DNA of 64,000 bases, from positions 631,501 to 695,500 of the forward strand of contig CAUEEP010000932.1 of the NCBI GenBank assembly GCA_958450365.1. The letters run 5' to 3'. This stretch comes from Mesorhabditis belari. Lineage: Eukaryota; Nematoda; Chromadorea; Rhabditida; Rhabditidae. The stretch's first letter is position 1, and each line of letters starts with the position of its first letter. A program made the translations under genes and the position numbers. Positions 52,497 through 64,000 of this stretch are shown here, piece after piece. Under the pieces are notes generated by a model, which was not told the DNA's origin, ran no database searches, and saw only the letters and a list, made by a program, of their open reading frames with translations.

Positions 52497-54199
52497 ATTC
52501 GGAATGTTTTTTCAACTCTAATTAATCTCCAATTCATCAATTAGCCTTTAAGATTTAAATAATTGTCAAATTAATCTATTTACATGAAATTTAAAACCCT
52601 AAAAACTCTAAAAGACCCTGAAAAAAAAAATTTTACGACTTTTGGAAATTCCTTTAACTCCAATAGCAAAAATCATCAAACAAAGCCCATTCCGAATCAC
52701 ATTTCTTCTTTGTGATTTAAATCTAAACATTTTTACGAGAACATTTTTACGAGAAACATTCAATTTGAGCCACGTTTCACATCCAAACTTATTGTCTGAA
52801 ACTCGTCAACTTTGATATCAATTTTTTTGAAACACACGATTTTCAAATCACGGATCTTTCCGATTTTCCCTTCAAACTTGCTCAGAATTAAACTTGAAAT
52901 TTAAATTTTTGAATAGAATACACATTTTTAAATCACATGCCCTGCCCAAACACACCATTTCTGAAGCACTTATCTGTCGTTTTTCTTGCCTAATTCGAAA
53001 ATTTTGGAGTTTGAGTGAAAATGATTTAAAAAGTCGAGTTTTTACCATTAATTGCTACACAATTACAACATTTTCAAAGATAAAAGTTTGTTTTAGTGCT
53101 AGTTCATTAAGTTTCTTTAAATTGATGAATTTAGTGCATCAGAAAAGGTGTGTTCAAACATTTTGAGCGCAAAGTAGATGATGAATAGCGCTTTGGAAAG
53201 TGCAAGTTTCAAAATAGAGCCTATAAAGATTGAAAAAATAAAAATAATTATACATTTCTTGACTGAAATTTAACGTAAATTCCAATGATAGTAAGCAGAA
53301 GTCGATTGAATTCTTAGATCTTGAGTTATAGACCTTTTAAATGGATTGACCCTTTCAGACAAGTAGGTGAACTTTGACCGAAAATTTCTCTATGTTTTTA
53401 TATTACAGTTTACTGAACAAGATAGTTCTAAATACAATTCATTACCTACATTTTAAAACCAACCCCAAGTCGATCGGTCAATAGTAAGTGGAGATATGAG
53501 ACAAAAGAGAAGAGTAGTCCAACTCAGATTCTCTGAGGGGGGTCAGGAATCTCTGAGGGGGTCAGAGACCCATTTCACTTTAAGCCTAATTTTCTCGATA
53601 ATTTTATTGGTAAGTCTATAAAACAAATTATACATTTCTTGACTTGATTTCATAGAAGCCTTTGTATCATCATTGTAATCATTTGTAATCATTTTTTTTA
53701 GCAAATTACATTCACAATCGGTTTCTTAGGTTAAAGGAAAAGGGTTTTGTGTGTACAAAACTGTCAGAAAGCTGTCAGCTCCGTTTTTCCATTGAGCTAG
53801 TCTCTTTTAGCTAAGAAAAAGATGAAAAAAAAGAAAGAAAACGAAAAATATTCTTTTCTATATTTCTAAGAATCAAGCTTTGCTAGAAAAACTCGAAAAT
53901 ATTCGCTTTTTCAGTTAAATTCTAAAATATTATCTAAATATTATCTAAAAATCTTCTAAAAATCATCTAATTATTAAAATATTCAGCTTTACAGCTAATT
54001 TATACAAAAAACATTACTCTCAAAAAGTTTGAGTTTCAAAAAAAGGGTTTAGCGACAAAAATTCAAAGTCCAATCTAATTTTGGAATTTTGTTCAATTCA
54101 TGGAATTTTGTTAATATTTCAATCGAATTCAAGATATTCAGTTGGATCTTTTTATATTTATTTGAACTGATTCTACAGAATATTCGTTTCTTCATTGAA

Positions 54200-54410
54200 T
54201 ATCAGCGAATCTCAGCGAATATCAACGAATATCAGCGAATCTCAGCGAATCTCAGCGAAGATCAGCGAATCTCAGCGAATCTCAGCGAAGATCAGCGAAT
54301 TTCAGCGAATATCAGCGAAGATCAGCGAATTTCAGCGAAGATCAGCGAATATCAGCGAATCTCAGCGAATCTCAGCGAATCTCAGCGAATATCAGCTATC
54401 AATCAGCTAT
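54200..54410. repeat. 10-bp minisatellite CAGCGAATCT
   Basis: About 20 units with AT, CT and AGAT variants at the junction (CAGCGAATAT, CAGCGAAGAT). Three units make 30 nt and keep long artefact frames rich in I-S-E-S-Q-R. Confidence 0.95.
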
Positions 54411-55204
54411 CAATCAGCTATCAGCTATCAATCAGCTTACCAAACTCAAAAAAACACCAAGTTTCAACTTAATCGACATCTCGGCAGAGTTTAGCACTTC
54501 AATTCTAAAATTCTCGTCTTTTCAATTTCCAATACATTCCCTTTTTTGACTCGTTTATTTCAATATATTATTGAAAAAACTAGTCAATTCACTATTATAT
54601 TTAAACTTTCTTTCGTTAAATCAAAGACATTCGATTTCCAGTCGATTCCAGTCGGAAAATCAAGTCAAATCAAAAAAAAACTTGATTTAAAAAGTTCAAG
54701 TTTCAAAAAAATTCGTATTAAAGCAAAAATTCGAGCTTTAATTACTTTCAACATTTTCATTCGTCTAGTTAATTCCAAAACTAGTTAATTCTAGACTTAT
54801 TTCCTCTTTTTATTCGATATTTTCTATTCCTTTAACTGAATATTCTTTTTTTCTAATCTATTTCTACTTTTTGACTGATTACGATACTTTTTGACCTGTA
54901 GAAGTTATTCAGTAGATCAATTTTGAGCTCAAAATTTGAAGCAAATCATTAGCTGAATATTTTGCTGTGCTTGAGCAAAGAGCTTGAGCTTGAGCAAAGA
55001 GCGACAAAGCTTTCAAAGGAACTACTTGATAAAGCTATTCAATATAAAGTTACAGTAACCTTACTTAGTAAAAGTTGAATTCTCCGAATCCGTAACCCTA
55101 TCTATTCACAAAAAATATTGTTGAAACTCGAATACTCGAATACGAGTACCTCAAAAGCTATTCCATTCAATATATTTTACTACTGAGCTCTAAAATCCAA
55201 CGAT

Positions 55205-55620
55205 ATTCAATTAATTCAATCAATTTAATCAATTCTTTCAATTCTATAAGCTAAATAGCTACAATATTCAATCAATTCTATCGATTCTATCAATTCTATC
55301 AAACAATTCGATCAATTCTTTCAATTCTATCAATTCTATAAGCTAAATAGCTAGAATATCCAATCAATCCAATCGATTCAATCAATTCTATCAATTCTGT
55401 AAGCTAAATAGCTACAATATTCAATCAATTCAATCGATTCTATCAATTCTATCAAACAATTCGATCAATTCTTTCAATTCTATCAAGTCTATAAGCCAAA
55501 TAGCTATAATATCCAATCAATTCAATCAATTCGATAAGCTAAATAGCTACAATATCCAATCAATTCAATCAATCCAACCAATTCAATCAATTCAATCAAT
55601 TCAATCAATTCTATAAAACC
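55205..55620. repeat. Higher-order array of TCAATCAATTCTAT units
   Basis: Short CAATCAATTC and CTATCAATTC units are grouped by a recurring ATAAGCTAAATAGCTACAAT segment about every 85-120 bp, at least five times. Confidence 0.88.
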
Positions 55621-55981
55621 CTTTAACCATTAAATCAGCTAAATAGCTTTTAAACTAAAATAACTTGAAACTGAAACAAATCCAGCGAAACGAGATCGTC
55701 GATCACTTCCATTTCACTCCCAATTCTCTAATCTCGTTTTCCGATTTCGATTTAATTGCTAGTTTCATTATTCAACTCCAGCTGGGACACCTACATTCTT
55801 GAAAAAACCTCTTGCATTGATCCCAAAAAAGAAATAAAGTCACTCACCAAGCGATTACTTTAAAGAAGATAATTATTCACTTTTTTTTTCTGGCAAAAAA
55901 GCGACGTGACCAATCTAAAAGCATCGGAATTCATTATTTTCTGAAACTCCTCGACACTTTATTCATTTTGAAACTTTCAAA

Positions 55982-56029
55982 ATGGTGCGAGCTTTTGGAA
56001 CGGTGGCTGTGGCGAGGAGGAGGAGACAG
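55982..56029 (+). CDS. Candidate first exon, isolated
   Basis: ATG opens MVRAFGTVAVARRRRQ, 16 codons of GC-rich sequence followed by donor GTAAAAG. The basic hydrophobic start could be a mitochondrial targeting segment. No second exon is seen before the window ends among repeats. Confidence 0.25.
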
Positions 56030-57058
56030 GTAAAAGAAATATTTTGTTGAAAATCACAACTTGTTATTGAAATACAGCAAGACTTAGTCTTTTGTCTGGT
56101 TCAAAATTGCTTTAAACATTTTCAGCTAATAAAGAAACTGGATAGAGACTAAAGTTTGAGCTACAGTATGCTCTAATTTTGTCTGACTTTTAGTTCAATG
56201 CGTTTTAATCATAATAATAATAATAATAAACTTGTAGGCTTTCTTGAATAAAGTGTATAAAAATGATAATAATAATAATCATAATGACAAATAAACCAAA
56301 GGCACAAAGCTAGTTTGCTTGTGAGGCGGCCAATTTGGCCCCAATTTGAAACACAGTTTCTGATTTGGACTTATAATACTTATAAAACTTATAAAACTTA
56401 TAATAACAATAATAATAATAATAATAATAATATGAGAATGGTCTATCAAATGAGGTATGACTCATCCCAAAGGGTCACCCAACTTTATGTCATTAACTTT
56501 CCGGCCGTTCTTTAACCTTTAGCAAAGTTGAAACCCAAGATTTTCAAGAGAAGAACTAGGAGAACTAAAGATTTTTTCATACTTCCATTTCGAAAGTTAC
56601 ATTACGCATAGATTTTTAAAGGGAAATTTGTAAATAAATAATAGGAGCTTCTGATAGAATAAACCGAAATCGATTGGCCATTGGCTTTTGGCTATTGGCG
56701 ATTGGCTCATTATTCATTTCAAAAAGTAACCTTTAAAAAAAGCAAACAAGACTTTCTGGACAGCCTAGTTGTACTTTTTTCATACTCCCATTTCGAAAGT
56801 AACATTAGCCATAGATCAACTCCATCAAAGTCAGAGATTTTTGAAACTGGGTCATAATTTTCAAAATTCAGAGTAATTTTGAAAGCTTTTAATTACTTTC
56901 GTTGTTTGTTGTCTTTTAAAATTAGAACCTTCTGTAAGATCAATCGGAACACTATGAACTTAAATAGCCTTGAGCTACAGTATGCTCTAATTTTGTCTGA
57001 CTTTCAGTTTAGTGTGTTTTAACTTATAATCATAATCATAATAATGATAATAATAATA

Positions 57059-57580
57059 TTAGGTTGATGCAAAAGTCTTTTTCATTTTTTTCGTACTTCT
57101 TTTGAAAAATAACAAAGTCATCAATTAACCTATGGTTTGCTCTAAATGAAAAGTGTTTATTGTTGAATTTCCCATCTTTTTAAGTCAATTTGGGTTCACT
57201 TTCAAGCAAATTCGAGAGTGAAAACGGGTTTTTCATAAAAATCTATAAAAACCTCCATAAAGAAATTGGCCGAATCAATTTCTCTGAAAATCTGAAAAAA
57301 TATCTAACTTTTTGTGCTCTATCTTTTATTTATTAACATCAAGATTGGTTTCCTTAGCTAAAGCGTCTAAAATGCATCATCGAGCCGTCGCCTTTTTTGA
57401 CTACCCGACTTCAGGCTCTCAAAAAAAATCTAGACATAAGACATTTTAAACTCGTTTTAATGTCATTTTGCAGAAAAATAATTGGCCTTTCGAATGCAAT
57501 AAACCGTTGTTCAATTGGTGCATTTGTTACTTTTTAACGGAAGTACGAAAAAAATGAAAAAGACTTTTGCATCAACCTAA
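57059..57580. mobile_element. Mariner-like MITE, family D
   Basis: Ends TTAGGTTGATGCAAAAGTCT and its inverse, flanked by TA. Length 522 bp, no intact protein. It interrupts an (ATA)n run. The interior shares sequence with 58522-59043 and 39590-39900. Confidence 0.9.
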
Positions 57581-58074
57581 TAATAATAATAATATGTGAA
57601 TGATCCATCAAATCGGGTATGACTCATCCCAAAACGCTACCTCAACTTCTAGCGATTGACTTTTCGGTCGTTCTTTAACCTTTAGCAAAGTTGAAACCCA
57701 AGATTTTCAGGAGAAGAACTAGGAGAATTAAAGCTTCGGCACAAAGCTAGTTTGCTTGTGAGGCCGCCAATTTGGCCCCAATTTGAAACACAGTTTCTGA
57801 TTTGAACTGTCTGATTTTTGGTTTGATCAAATTAAGCTCAAGAATTTTTAACAAAAATAATCAATTTTTCAAAATAAAAAGCTAATTTATCAAGTTTTTC
57901 ATAAGATTTCGATTTTTTAAAAACAATAAACAAAAAACCGAATTAAAAAGCTTTTTTCAACTTTAGAGGCAAATTTGAGAAACTTTTTCAATTGAAATTT
58001 CAAATTTCAATTGAAATTCGATAAATTTAATTTCTATTGATAAGCCCATTGACAAATTTGTCTAGCTTTGTAAT

Positions 58075-58410
58075 TTTTTTTTCAATTTCTCTCTAGATTC
58101 ACTCGTTATTTCATAATATTTCATAATATAGAATAAGAAAGAAACAAAAATAAGCTCTGGGATAAGAAAGAGATGAGAGAAAGAGATAATTCTTGATTTC
58201 TTCAGAAATTTCCCTGAAAAACGAATTCTCTCCCCTCAATTCATTCATATTTATTAGAAATGACAGCTCAATCTGAAGAAAAAAAGAAAAGAAGAGCTCA
58301 TCTCTTTTTTTCGGATAAAGAATTGAAAATATTTATGAAGAGAACACGAGATAAATCCCAGAGCTTAGAAATCATCTTTAATGATTGCCGGGCAGAATCT
58401 TTCGTTTATT
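58075..58410. repeat. Block duplicated at 59,685-60,030
   Basis: Both copies contain TTCACTCGTTATTTCATAAT, AAGAAAGAGATGAGAGAAAG and AACACGAGATAAATCCCAGA in the same order and orientation, with small indels. The right copy has extra sequence with TTTAATTGCTGGATTGATTG. Confidence 0.88.
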
Positions 58411-58521
58411 AAACCTTTTGTTCTCATTCACTCTTTGAAAAAATTGAAACCTTACAATATTTTTTCTGAAAGCTTTGCTATCATTAATCTAGCTTCACTG
58501 TTTTTCTTAGGCCGCAAGTTA

Positions 58522-59043
58522 TTAGGTTGATGCATAAGTCTTTTCGTTCCTTTTCGTCTGCCGTTTCAAGCCAACAAATGCACGAATTAAACTACGGTTG
58601 ATTTCATTAGAAAAAGCAATTATTTTTCTGCAAAATAACATTAAAACGGGTTTAAAAATATTGAATGCCTGGATTTTCTTGAGAGTATGAAGTCGGGTAG
58701 TCAAAAAGGGCTAACTCGATGATGCGGTTTAGACACCTTAGCTAAAGAAAACCTATCTTCGTGTCAATAGATAAAAGATAGAGAAAAAAAACGTTTGATA
58801 TTTCGCCAAAATTTCAGAGAAATTCATTCAGCCAATTTTTCCGTAGAGTTTTTTATAGATTTTTACGAAAAAGGCGTTTTTCACTCTCGAATTTGCTTGA
58901 AAGTGAACCGAAATTCATTTAAAAAGATGCAAATTGAACACAAAAAACACTTTTTTTATAGAGCAAACTATAGATTAATTCGTGAATTTGTTACTTTTTA
59001 AACAGAAGTACGAAAAAAACGAAAAGACTTATGCATCAACCTA
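58522..59043. mobile_element. Mariner-like MITE, family D, second copy
   Basis: Ends TTAGGTTGATGCATAAGTCT and GACTTATGCATCAACCTA; the last base or two of the right tip are altered. Interior similar to 57059-57580, in inverted relation for the shared CTGAAGTCGGGTAGTC segment. No intact protein. Confidence 0.87.
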
Positions 59044-59144
59044 TTAAAATACGCAAATTTTTTTTCGAATCTCGAGAGTTGCCTAAGTCTCATCCCAAAA
59101 GTGGTATGACAAATGAGGTATGACTTAGACTTCGGAAAACAAAA

Positions 59145-59265
59145 CTTAACCAAAACCAAAACCACCAAAACCAAAACCATAACAAAACCAAACCAAAACC
59201 ACCAAAAGCAAAAGCATAACAAAACCAAAACCAAACCAAAACCAAAACCAAAACTAACCAAAACT
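59145..59265. repeat. AACCAAAACC array
   Basis: Imperfect units of 6-11 bp (AACCAAA, ACCAAAACC), about 14 copies. Confidence 0.85.
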
Positions 59266-60124
59266 CGGCAATATCTCGCGACTGGGAGGAGCTAGCGAAA
59301 ATCTGTTTGCAGATTTGAAATCAGCGTCCAAAAATCTATCCCATAGGCTATTTTTTGTTTCGAAATTTCGAGGTCGTGTTTTGGTCCTTTTTTCGGCCGC
59401 GAGATTTTGTGGAGTGAGAAAAAGTGAAAGGCAAATTTACATGTTAATTTATATGCAAATTGAGTTTTGGTTTGTTTTGGTTGTTTTGGTTTTGTTTGCC
59501 GAACTCTAGTATGACTCATCTCAAAAGGTCACCTCAACCCCTAGCCATTGACTTTTCGGCCGTTCTTTAATCTTTAGCAAAGTTGAAACCCAAGATTTTC
59601 AAGAGAAGAACTATTTCGGCGATTTATTGTTGTACCTTTCGTAACTATGGCAAAAGCTTAAACTATCATTAGAAATGACATTTTTTCAATTTCTCTCTAG
59701 ATTCACTCGTTATTTCATAATATTTCATAATATAGAATAAGAAAGAAACAAAAATAAGCTCTGGGATAAGAAAGAGATGAGAGAAAGAGATAATTCTTGA
59801 TTTCTTTAGAAATTTGACAAAATGACAACTCAATCTGCAGAAAAAAGAAAAGACGAGCTCATCTCTTTCGGTTAAAGAATTGAAAATGTTTGTGAAGAGA
59901 ACACGAGATAAATCCCAGAGCTTAGAAAATTCAATCCAGCAATCATCTTTAATTGCTGGATTGATTGCCGGACCAAATTTTCCTCTTATTAAAGTTTTTG
60001 TTCTCATTCAGTCTTTGGAAAAATTGAAACAAACACTTATATTTAGGCTTAGAGCAACTGTAATCTGTCAATCTGTCAAAATTTTTGAGATTTTCTTTGA
60101 TTTCTATTAAGAAAAGAAAATATT

Positions 60125-60425
60125 AGGCTTTCAAAAGTCTTTTTGTTTCTTTGTACTTTCATTTAAAACCATTTAAAACCATTTAAAACCATTTAAAACC
60201 ATTTAAAACCATTTAAAAGCATTTAAAAGCATTTAAAACCGTTTAAAACCATTTAAAACCATTTAAAACCATTTAAAACCATTTAAAAGCATTTAAAACC
60301 ATTTAAAAGCATTTAAAACCGTTTAAAACCGTTTAAAACCATTTAAAACCATTTAAAACCATTTAAAACCAAAAAAATGCACTAACTTCAATGAAAGTAC
60401 GAAAAGAAACAAAAAGAAACGAAAA
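60125..60425. mobile_element. MITE relic holding a 10-bp minisatellite
   Basis: TTTGTTTCTTTGTACTTTCA at the left and TGAAAGTACGAAAAGAAACA at the right form imperfect inverted repeats. Nearly all the interior (60,153-60,372) is an array of ATTTAAAACC, about 21 units with AGC and CCG variants. Confidence 0.8.
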
Positions 60426-61189
60426 AAAACTTTCTGGACATCTTTATAACATCGAAAATTGTTATCAAAACATAAATTTTGTGCTTCGCTTCGAAAGCTT
60501 CATTTCATTACGCTATTTCTACGCTCATAGCACAAAATAGTATTTTATACTCCGAAATTTCAGGGTGATGGTTTATCTTATACTAAACTAAAAACTCTGC
60601 AAACGATTGAACCAGAATGACAAATTTTTGCTAAATTTTCTCCTTTTATACACTTTCCCCCAAGCCTACGGTAGTTCATCCACCCTATAATCTAAACACT
60701 CCAGCTGAATACTTTTTGTTACAGAACAAAAATGGTGCATCCTGAAAGAGCATCAAATCATAATTTCTTCTCAACCTCGCCGCTTCATTTTTCTGCATTT
60801 TTATTAAGTAACTTGATTAGAATTGAAACATTCTTTTTGAAAAATTGGAAAAAGTTCGAATTTCGATATTTTCTTACGTTTTAATGTATACGTTTCATAT
60901 TTTGATCTCATTTATCTCTTGATCTCTTGAAATCTCTTGAAAATATCTACATGATATTTTCAAAACAGAAACGGAATCTGGCTTTTTGTAAATTGTACAT
61001 CGATTGTAGAGTATCAAAAAAAAAACTATTAAGTTACTCAAATTGGAATTTTGAGTTTCATCGTTTTGCTCTTTAAAGAGCTCTTTAAAAACTTCTTTAA
61101 AAAAATTAATTAACTAGCTTTTCAGAATTTTTTAAAGGGAAATTTGTAAATAAATAATAGAAGTTTCTGATAGAATAAACCATAATCGA

Positions 61190-61310
61190 TTGGCTATTGG
61201 CGATTGGCTTTTGGCTATTGGCTTTTGGCTATTGGCTTTTGACTATTGACGATTGGCTTTTGGCTATTGACGATTGGCTTTTGGCTATTGGCGATTGGCT
61301 CATTATTCAT
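61190..61310. repeat. GGCTTTTGGCTATT array
   Basis: Units of TTGGCTATTGGC, TTGGCTTTTGGC and TTGACGATTGGC, about 10 copies; a short version is also at 56,680-56,710. Confidence 0.85.
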
Positions 61311-61603
61311 TTCAAAAAGTAGCCTTTAAAAAAGCAAACAAGACTTTCTGGACAGCCTAGTTGTGCTTTTTTTCATACTCCCATTTCGAAATTTCATTAG
61401 CCATAGATCAACTCCATCAAAGTCAGAGATTTTTGAAACTGGGTCATTTTTTGCCCTCAATTTTGAAAGCTTTTAATTACTTTCGTTGTTTGTTGTCTTT
61501 TAAAAATTAGAACTTTCTATAAGGTCAATCGGAACGTTACGAACTAAATAGCCTTGAGCTACAGTATGCTCTATATTTGTCTGACTTTCAGATCATTGCG
61601 TTT

Positions 61604-61661
<58 letters not shown>

Positions 61662-62264
61662 TGAGAATGATCTATCAAACTCATCCCAAAGGATCATCAA
61701 ACTTCACGTCATTAACTTTTCGGCCGTTCTTTAACCTTAAGCAAAGATGAAACCCAAGATTTTCAGGAGAAGAACTATTTCGGCGATTTATTGTTGTACC
61801 TTTCCTAACTGTGACAGAAGCTTAAACTATCATCGCCATCTATTTTTGCACCCAAAAACATTGAAAAAAGACACCATATTTAGGTTTTAATCATTTTGAA
61901 AGAAAACCAATTTACCTATCAAAAATTAGACAATTAAACTTTTCTAACAAAACAAAACAGCTCCGTTTCTCGAATTTTTAAAATCTATTTCACTTTTATT
62001 CTATTCAAAGTTGTTTTTTTTCTTATTTTCCTGTGAAATCACATCTTGTGAATGTTTTTGTGAAAAGAAATCAGAAATCACAAGTTTTTGGAGAAAGAAA
62101 TAACTGAATTCCCACCCTTTCTGCCTAAATTTGGTTTCGCCCAAATAAAATCAAAAAGAAATCGGATTTCCTCTGGTTTTTCCCTCTCTACAAACATTTT
62201 CTTATCCTAAATTCTTGCAAACACTGAAATTTTTATCATTTTTTCATAGTTTTGTTGAATTTTG

Positions 62265-63190
62265 TTAAGTCAAAGCTACAAATTGACCCATAAAAAATGG
62301 CAAGTTTCAATTGAAGTAAAGATAAACCTTGAAAGGAATAGTTAATAAGCTTGGTGGCTCGACCCAAAAATAAGTGTCTCCCTCTTTTCCAATCTTTTCT
62401 AAAAAGTGTTCTTTCGACCGTAATCTTGTCTCTTTTTATCCAATCTATTCTATTTTAAATCTTGATTTCGATATCCTTTGTGAACTCACACAAAATCAGA
62501 TTAAAAAGTGGATAGAATGAATTTTAAAAACTACAAATTGACTTATAAAAAATGAGAAGTTTCAATTGAAATAAAGATAAACTTTGAAAGGATTGGTTAA
62601 TAAACCGGATGATGAAGTTTGAAAGGATTGGTTAATCGGAGAGTGGTCCCACCCACCCCAATACATTGGCCCGGTAGCGGCTCCGCCGCAGGCGCCTGAC
62701 GGCACGGTTTTGGCTCAAAAATAAGTGTCTCTCTCTTTTCCAATATGTTCTAAGATTGTGCTAGATTAGTGAAAGCAAAGCAAAAATGTGCTAGATTAGT
62801 GATAGGAAAGCTTTCAGCGAAAATACTGCAATCTAGTCGCTAGTTTTCATTCGATTTGCTCAATTTTGGTTATATTCAATAAGGGAAACACAAAGCTCAG
62901 TCAATGGGGCCAAAATTGAGCTAATCGAGTGAAAACTGGCGTGCGGATTACGGTATAATTTCAAAAATGGATTAACCGAAAGGGAAAACGAGTTGAAAGG
63001 CTGGAAAGCTCCTGAAAGCTGGAAAGGAAGCTTTTTATTTTTGACACGAGTCACCAGGTCTATTAACCAATTCTTTCAAGGTTTATCCTTAATTTAATTG
63101 AAACTTATCATTTTTTATGAGTCAATTTGTAGCTTTGAATTAGCAAAATTAAAGATTATTGTTGTACCTTTCCTAACTGTGTAAGTAACC

Positions 63191-63225
<35 letters not shown>

Positions 63226-63233
63226 TTATATTA

Positions 63234-63270
<37 letters not shown>

Positions 63271-64000
63271 TGAGGATGATCTATGAAACTCATCCCAAAT
63301 GGTCATCAAACGCCACGTCATTAAATTTTCGGCCGTTCTTTAACCTTTAGCAAAGTTGAAACCCAAGATTTTCAGGAGAAGAACTAGGAGAACTAAAGAT
63401 TCGGCACAAAGCTAGTTTGCTTGTGAGGCCGCCAATTTGGCCCCAATTTGAAACACAGTTTCTGATTTGGACTTATAATACTTATAAAACTTATAATCAT
63501 AATAATAATAACAGCAATAATAATAATATTATGAGAATGATCTATTGAACGAGTTATGACTCATCTCAAAACGTCATCCCAACTTTCAGCCATTAACTTT
63601 TCGGCCGTTCTTTAACCTTGAACAAAATTGAACCCCAAGATTTTCGGGAGAAGAACTATTTGAAAACAGGCGTGCAGATAACGGTATAATTTCAAAAATG
63701 GATTAAGCTGGATTAAGCTGAAAGGCTGGAAAGCTTCTGAAAGCTGGAAAGGGAGCTTTTTATTTTTGACACGAGTCGCCAGGTCTATTAACCAATCCTT
63801 TTAAGGTTTATCTTTATTTTAATTGAAACTTCTCATTTTTTATGCGTCAATTTGAGTATGAGTCAATTTGTAGCTTTGACTTAGCAAAATTAAAGAAAAC
63901 TATCTAAAAATGATAAAAATTTCTAAAAAAATGATTCTCCCTTTGGCTCTTGGTGGATGAAGAGCTGGAGAAGTGGGGAACAAGGTTTGAGGGACCAAGC
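62265..64000. other. Repeat-rich end of the window
   Basis: AATTTCAAAAATGGATTAA with GAAAGCTGGAAAGG and TTATTTTTGACACGAGTC occurs at about 62,957-63,060 and 63,690-63,780, each followed by ACCAATCCTTT/ACCAATTCTTT and AATTGAAACTT. ATA runs lie at 63,191-63,270. A GC-rich patch (CGGCTCCGCCGCAGGCGCC) at about 62,680 is unexplained. No gene is seen. Confidence 0.6.

Larger units (their letters stand above)
48720..53050. repeat. Three-copy duplicated block
   Basis: Unit 1 runs 48,722 to about 49,640, unit 2 from 51,171 to about 51,900, unit 3 from about 52,005 to 53,050. Common parts are a SINE-like core, AATTCGGAATGTTTTTTCAA, AAACCCTAAAAACCCTAAAA and AAACACACGATTTTCAAATC. Units 1 and 2 also share a first-exon-like segment upstream. 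Another shared block (CTACCTAAAATTTCCA with CATCACTGATCCGATCAATA) sits at 49,970 and 50,515. Confidence 0.88.
53051..55980. other. AT-rich region with two tandem arrays
   Basis: A 10-bp array lies at 54,200-54,410 and a longer degenerate array at 55,205-55,620. Otherwise I see nothing that supports a gene. Confidence 0.6.
56200..63660. repeat. Dispersed repeat family tied to (ATA)n runs
   Basis: A block of about 200-350 bp contains TTTCGGCCGTTCTTTAACCT, AAGTTGAAACCCAAGATTTT and GGCACAAAGCTAGTTTGCTT. It occurs near 56,310-56,570, 57,597-57,810, 59,515-59,640, 61,660-61,830, 63,270-63,480 and 63,535-63,660. Most copies begin next to ATA runs (56,401; 57,580; 61,600-61,660; 63,191-63,270; 63,500). 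Order within copies varies. Confidence 0.85.

Noticed and set aside
1..64000. CRISPR arrays, bacterial operons or prophage
   Set aside because: The tandem arrays have no spacer structure, and all real genes have spliceosomal introns.

Overview
This window is eukaryotic nuclear DNA, most likely from a free-living or parasitic nematode. The evidence is indirect. Introns are mostly 38-60 nt with short TTTTAG or TTTCAG acceptors. Same-strand genes sit about 90-165 bp apart, each with an acceptor-like TTTCAG or TTTAG a few bases before its ATG, as expected for spliced-leader operons. Mariner elements and mariner-like MITEs with TA target sites are common. No spliced-leader gene lies in the window, so the phylum is an inference, and I do not name a species.

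The left third (about 5-20 kb) is gene dense. Two head-to-head clusters share a 510-bp intergenic region at 12,521-13,030. The minus-strand cluster reads TXNL1-like (thioredoxin plus PITH), a C2H2 zinc-finger protein, a PIGY-like GPI-anchor subunit, then ABCF3. The plus-strand cluster reads a small MED28-like helical protein, an ATAD5/ELG1-like protein and a coiled-coil protein. DMAC2L (ATP synthase subunit s) follows separately. I reassembled every exon by reading frame; the totals are exact multiples of three, and ABCF3 comes to 711 aa, close to the human 709.

From 20.8 to 31.5 kb one minus-strand gene, mannose-6-phosphate isomerase (16 exons, 484 aa), is spread over 10.8 kb. Its introns hold at least five MITE copies and several unrelated minisatellites. 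From 31.5 kb to the end the sequence is AT-rich and gene poor. It holds many tandem arrays with different units, a 5'-half mariner whose transposase reading frame contains an expanded 15-bp array, fragments of a non-LTR retrotransposon, tRNA-derived SINE-like elements, a three-copy duplicated block at 48.7-53.0 kb and dispersed (ATA)n-linked repeats. Only a few isolated exon-like islands are visible there.

The points most worth checking are these: a PIGY-ABCF3 junction where a 40-nt intron would create the PIGY stop codon and leave it 3 nt before the ABCF3 start; an ATAD5-like protein with degraded Walker motifs; a duplicated 16-nt micro-exon in DMAC2L; a pentapeptide-coding repeat expansion inside a mariner transposase; and MITEs with the same body but two different sets of terminal inverted repeats.
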